Shown here piece by piece: positions 4,699 to 5,350 of a DNA stretch of 5,350 nt; positions within the stretch are counted from its first letter, which is position 1, and each line of letters opens with the position of its first letter. The notes under the pieces are model-generated. The model saw nothing but the letters and a program-made list of their open reading frames with translations. It had not been told where the DNA came from and did no database searches. The position numbers and the translations under genes were made by a program. This stretch comes from Candidatus Poribacteria bacterium (GTDB lineage: Bacteria > Poribacteria > WGA-4E > WGA-3G), in assembly GCA_009845505.1 (NCBI GenBank), contig VXZL01000028.1, forward strand, positions 1-5,350, written 5' to 3'.

Positions 4699-5350
4699 AA
4701 ATCTACCGTACAGACAGATTCTGCCATAGTAATGCATCACCCGTTCCACATAAGCCCGCGTCCTATTCGCACCCTCAAAATAGCCGTGTGGTGGTATACC
4801 GCTTTCCCACACTTCTCGATGTATATCCACATGCTGTTGCGTCAGTTGACTGAGCGCTATGCTCACCGGAGCCCACAGAGATGGATCCGCACCATCACGA
4901 TGACGGACGAGTGCTTGCGCGTCGCGAACTCGTCCGAGTCCGCCGTTGTAACTTGCTAATACCAATCGGTCTCGATCCTCGTCAGGACTCTCAGGAAAGG
5001 CATGATATAACGTATGCAGATAGCGCGCTGCACCCGCAATGTTTTGTTCCGCATCAAATGGGTCTTCGACACCGAGTTCTTCTGCAGTCGTTGGCATCAG
5101 TTGTGTCAATCCGAGTGCACCCACTGAACTCACCGCCTTTTCGTTGAACCCAGATTCCTGCACAATCAGCGCACAAACCAGCCGAGCGTCCAACGATTCT
5201 TTGACGGCATATTTCTGGATCAGTCCCTTGTATTCAAGAATTTTTGGTGTAAGCGCGAGCAGACGCACGTCAGGTGGGAAACCGTTGATAATCCCACTGA
5301 TTAGGAAAATCACAATAAACGTTGCAATAATGAGAAGAACTGTCCGTTTG
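4684..5350 (-). CDS. MltF-type lytic transglycosylase, start beyond the window
   Basis: The enzyme cleaves the MurNAc-GlcNAc bond of peptidoglycan, forming 1,6-anhydro ends. Numbered from the internal GTG at 5313, the SLT domain has catalytic E53 (VQESGFN), GALGLTQLMP (65-74), NIAGAARYL (91-99), ASYNGG (120-125) and YVERVMHYYG (188-197). GLGRVRDAQAL (125-135) and the YVERV ending resemble the catalytic half of MltF. The N-terminal solute-binding domain of MltF is absent, since only about 20 residues separate the anchor from the SLT region. The frame stays open upstream of GTG 5313 to the edge and adds KRTVLLIIATFIV. This continues into FLISGII as a basic-led membrane anchor or signal peptide, so the true start lies past 5350 and GTG 5313 is inside the gene. 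The stop TGA (4684-4686) lies within the opposing SRPBCC gene. The protein probably faces the periplasm. Confidence 0.9.
   Translation of the reverse strand, partial: KRTVLLIIATFIVIFLISGIINGFPPDVRLLALTPKILEYKGLIQKYAVKESLDARLVCALIVQESGFNEKAVSSVGALGLTQLMPTTAEELGVEDPFDAEQNIAGAARYLHTLYHAFPESPDEDRDRLVLASYNGGLGRVRDAQALVRHRDGADPSLWAPVSIALSQLTQQHVDIHREVWESGIPPHGYFEGANRTRAYVERVMHYYGRICLYGRFLFSV

Overview
The window carries seven protein-coding genes on roughly 5.3 kb and looks like an ordinary chromosomal segment of an uncultured Gram-negative-type bacterium of medium GC. System I cytochrome c maturation (CcmC, CcmD-like) and an MltF-type lytic transglycosylase point to a cell with an outer membrane. 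A DUF6807 ('PmoA-like') protein, degenerate heptamer repeat arrays and a GTAGG...CCCC-type intergenic hairpin remind me of Candidatus Poribacteria. That placement is an impression from memory, not a search result, and I hold it at about 0.5-0.6.

Layout. Positions 1-72 hold a decayed heptamer repeat array followed by an extended -10 promoter. A DUF6807 protein of unknown function follows (73-846). A second heptamer array in the opposite orientation begins at its stop codon. Next is miaB (929-2353), the tRNA methylthiotransferase, then an 89-bp gap with a hairpin repeat. A four-gene run follows with overlapping ends: type I methionine aminopeptidase (start best placed at 2443), ccmC (GTG start, 13-bp overlap), a two-helix CcmD-like protein (ATGA overlap) and a SRPBCC ligand-binding-fold protein (TAATG overlap). 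On the minus strand, a lytic transglycosylase runs into the right edge and overlaps the SRPBCC gene tail to tail by 15 bp.

How the genes relate. ccmC and the ccmD-like gene belong together: CcmC handles haem at the membrane for delivery to CcmE, and CcmD is the small helper of the CcmABC/CcmE complex. The aminopeptidase and SRPBCC gene are probably only co-transcribed with them. The other ccm genes (ccmA, ccmB, ccmE, ccmF) are not in the window, and the position immediately 5' of ccmC is held by map. The three genes inside the run have clear ribosome binding sites. The three genes that follow an intergenic gap do not, and have AT-rich -10-like hexamers at or just before their start codons.

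I found no CRISPR array, RNA gene, insertion sequence, defence system or other obvious new multi-gene system. The most interesting items are the inverted heptamer arrays around the DUF6807 gene, the enlarged CcmD, the uneven distribution of ribosome binding sites and the convergent gene overlap. No gene-free stretch exceeds 100 bases.
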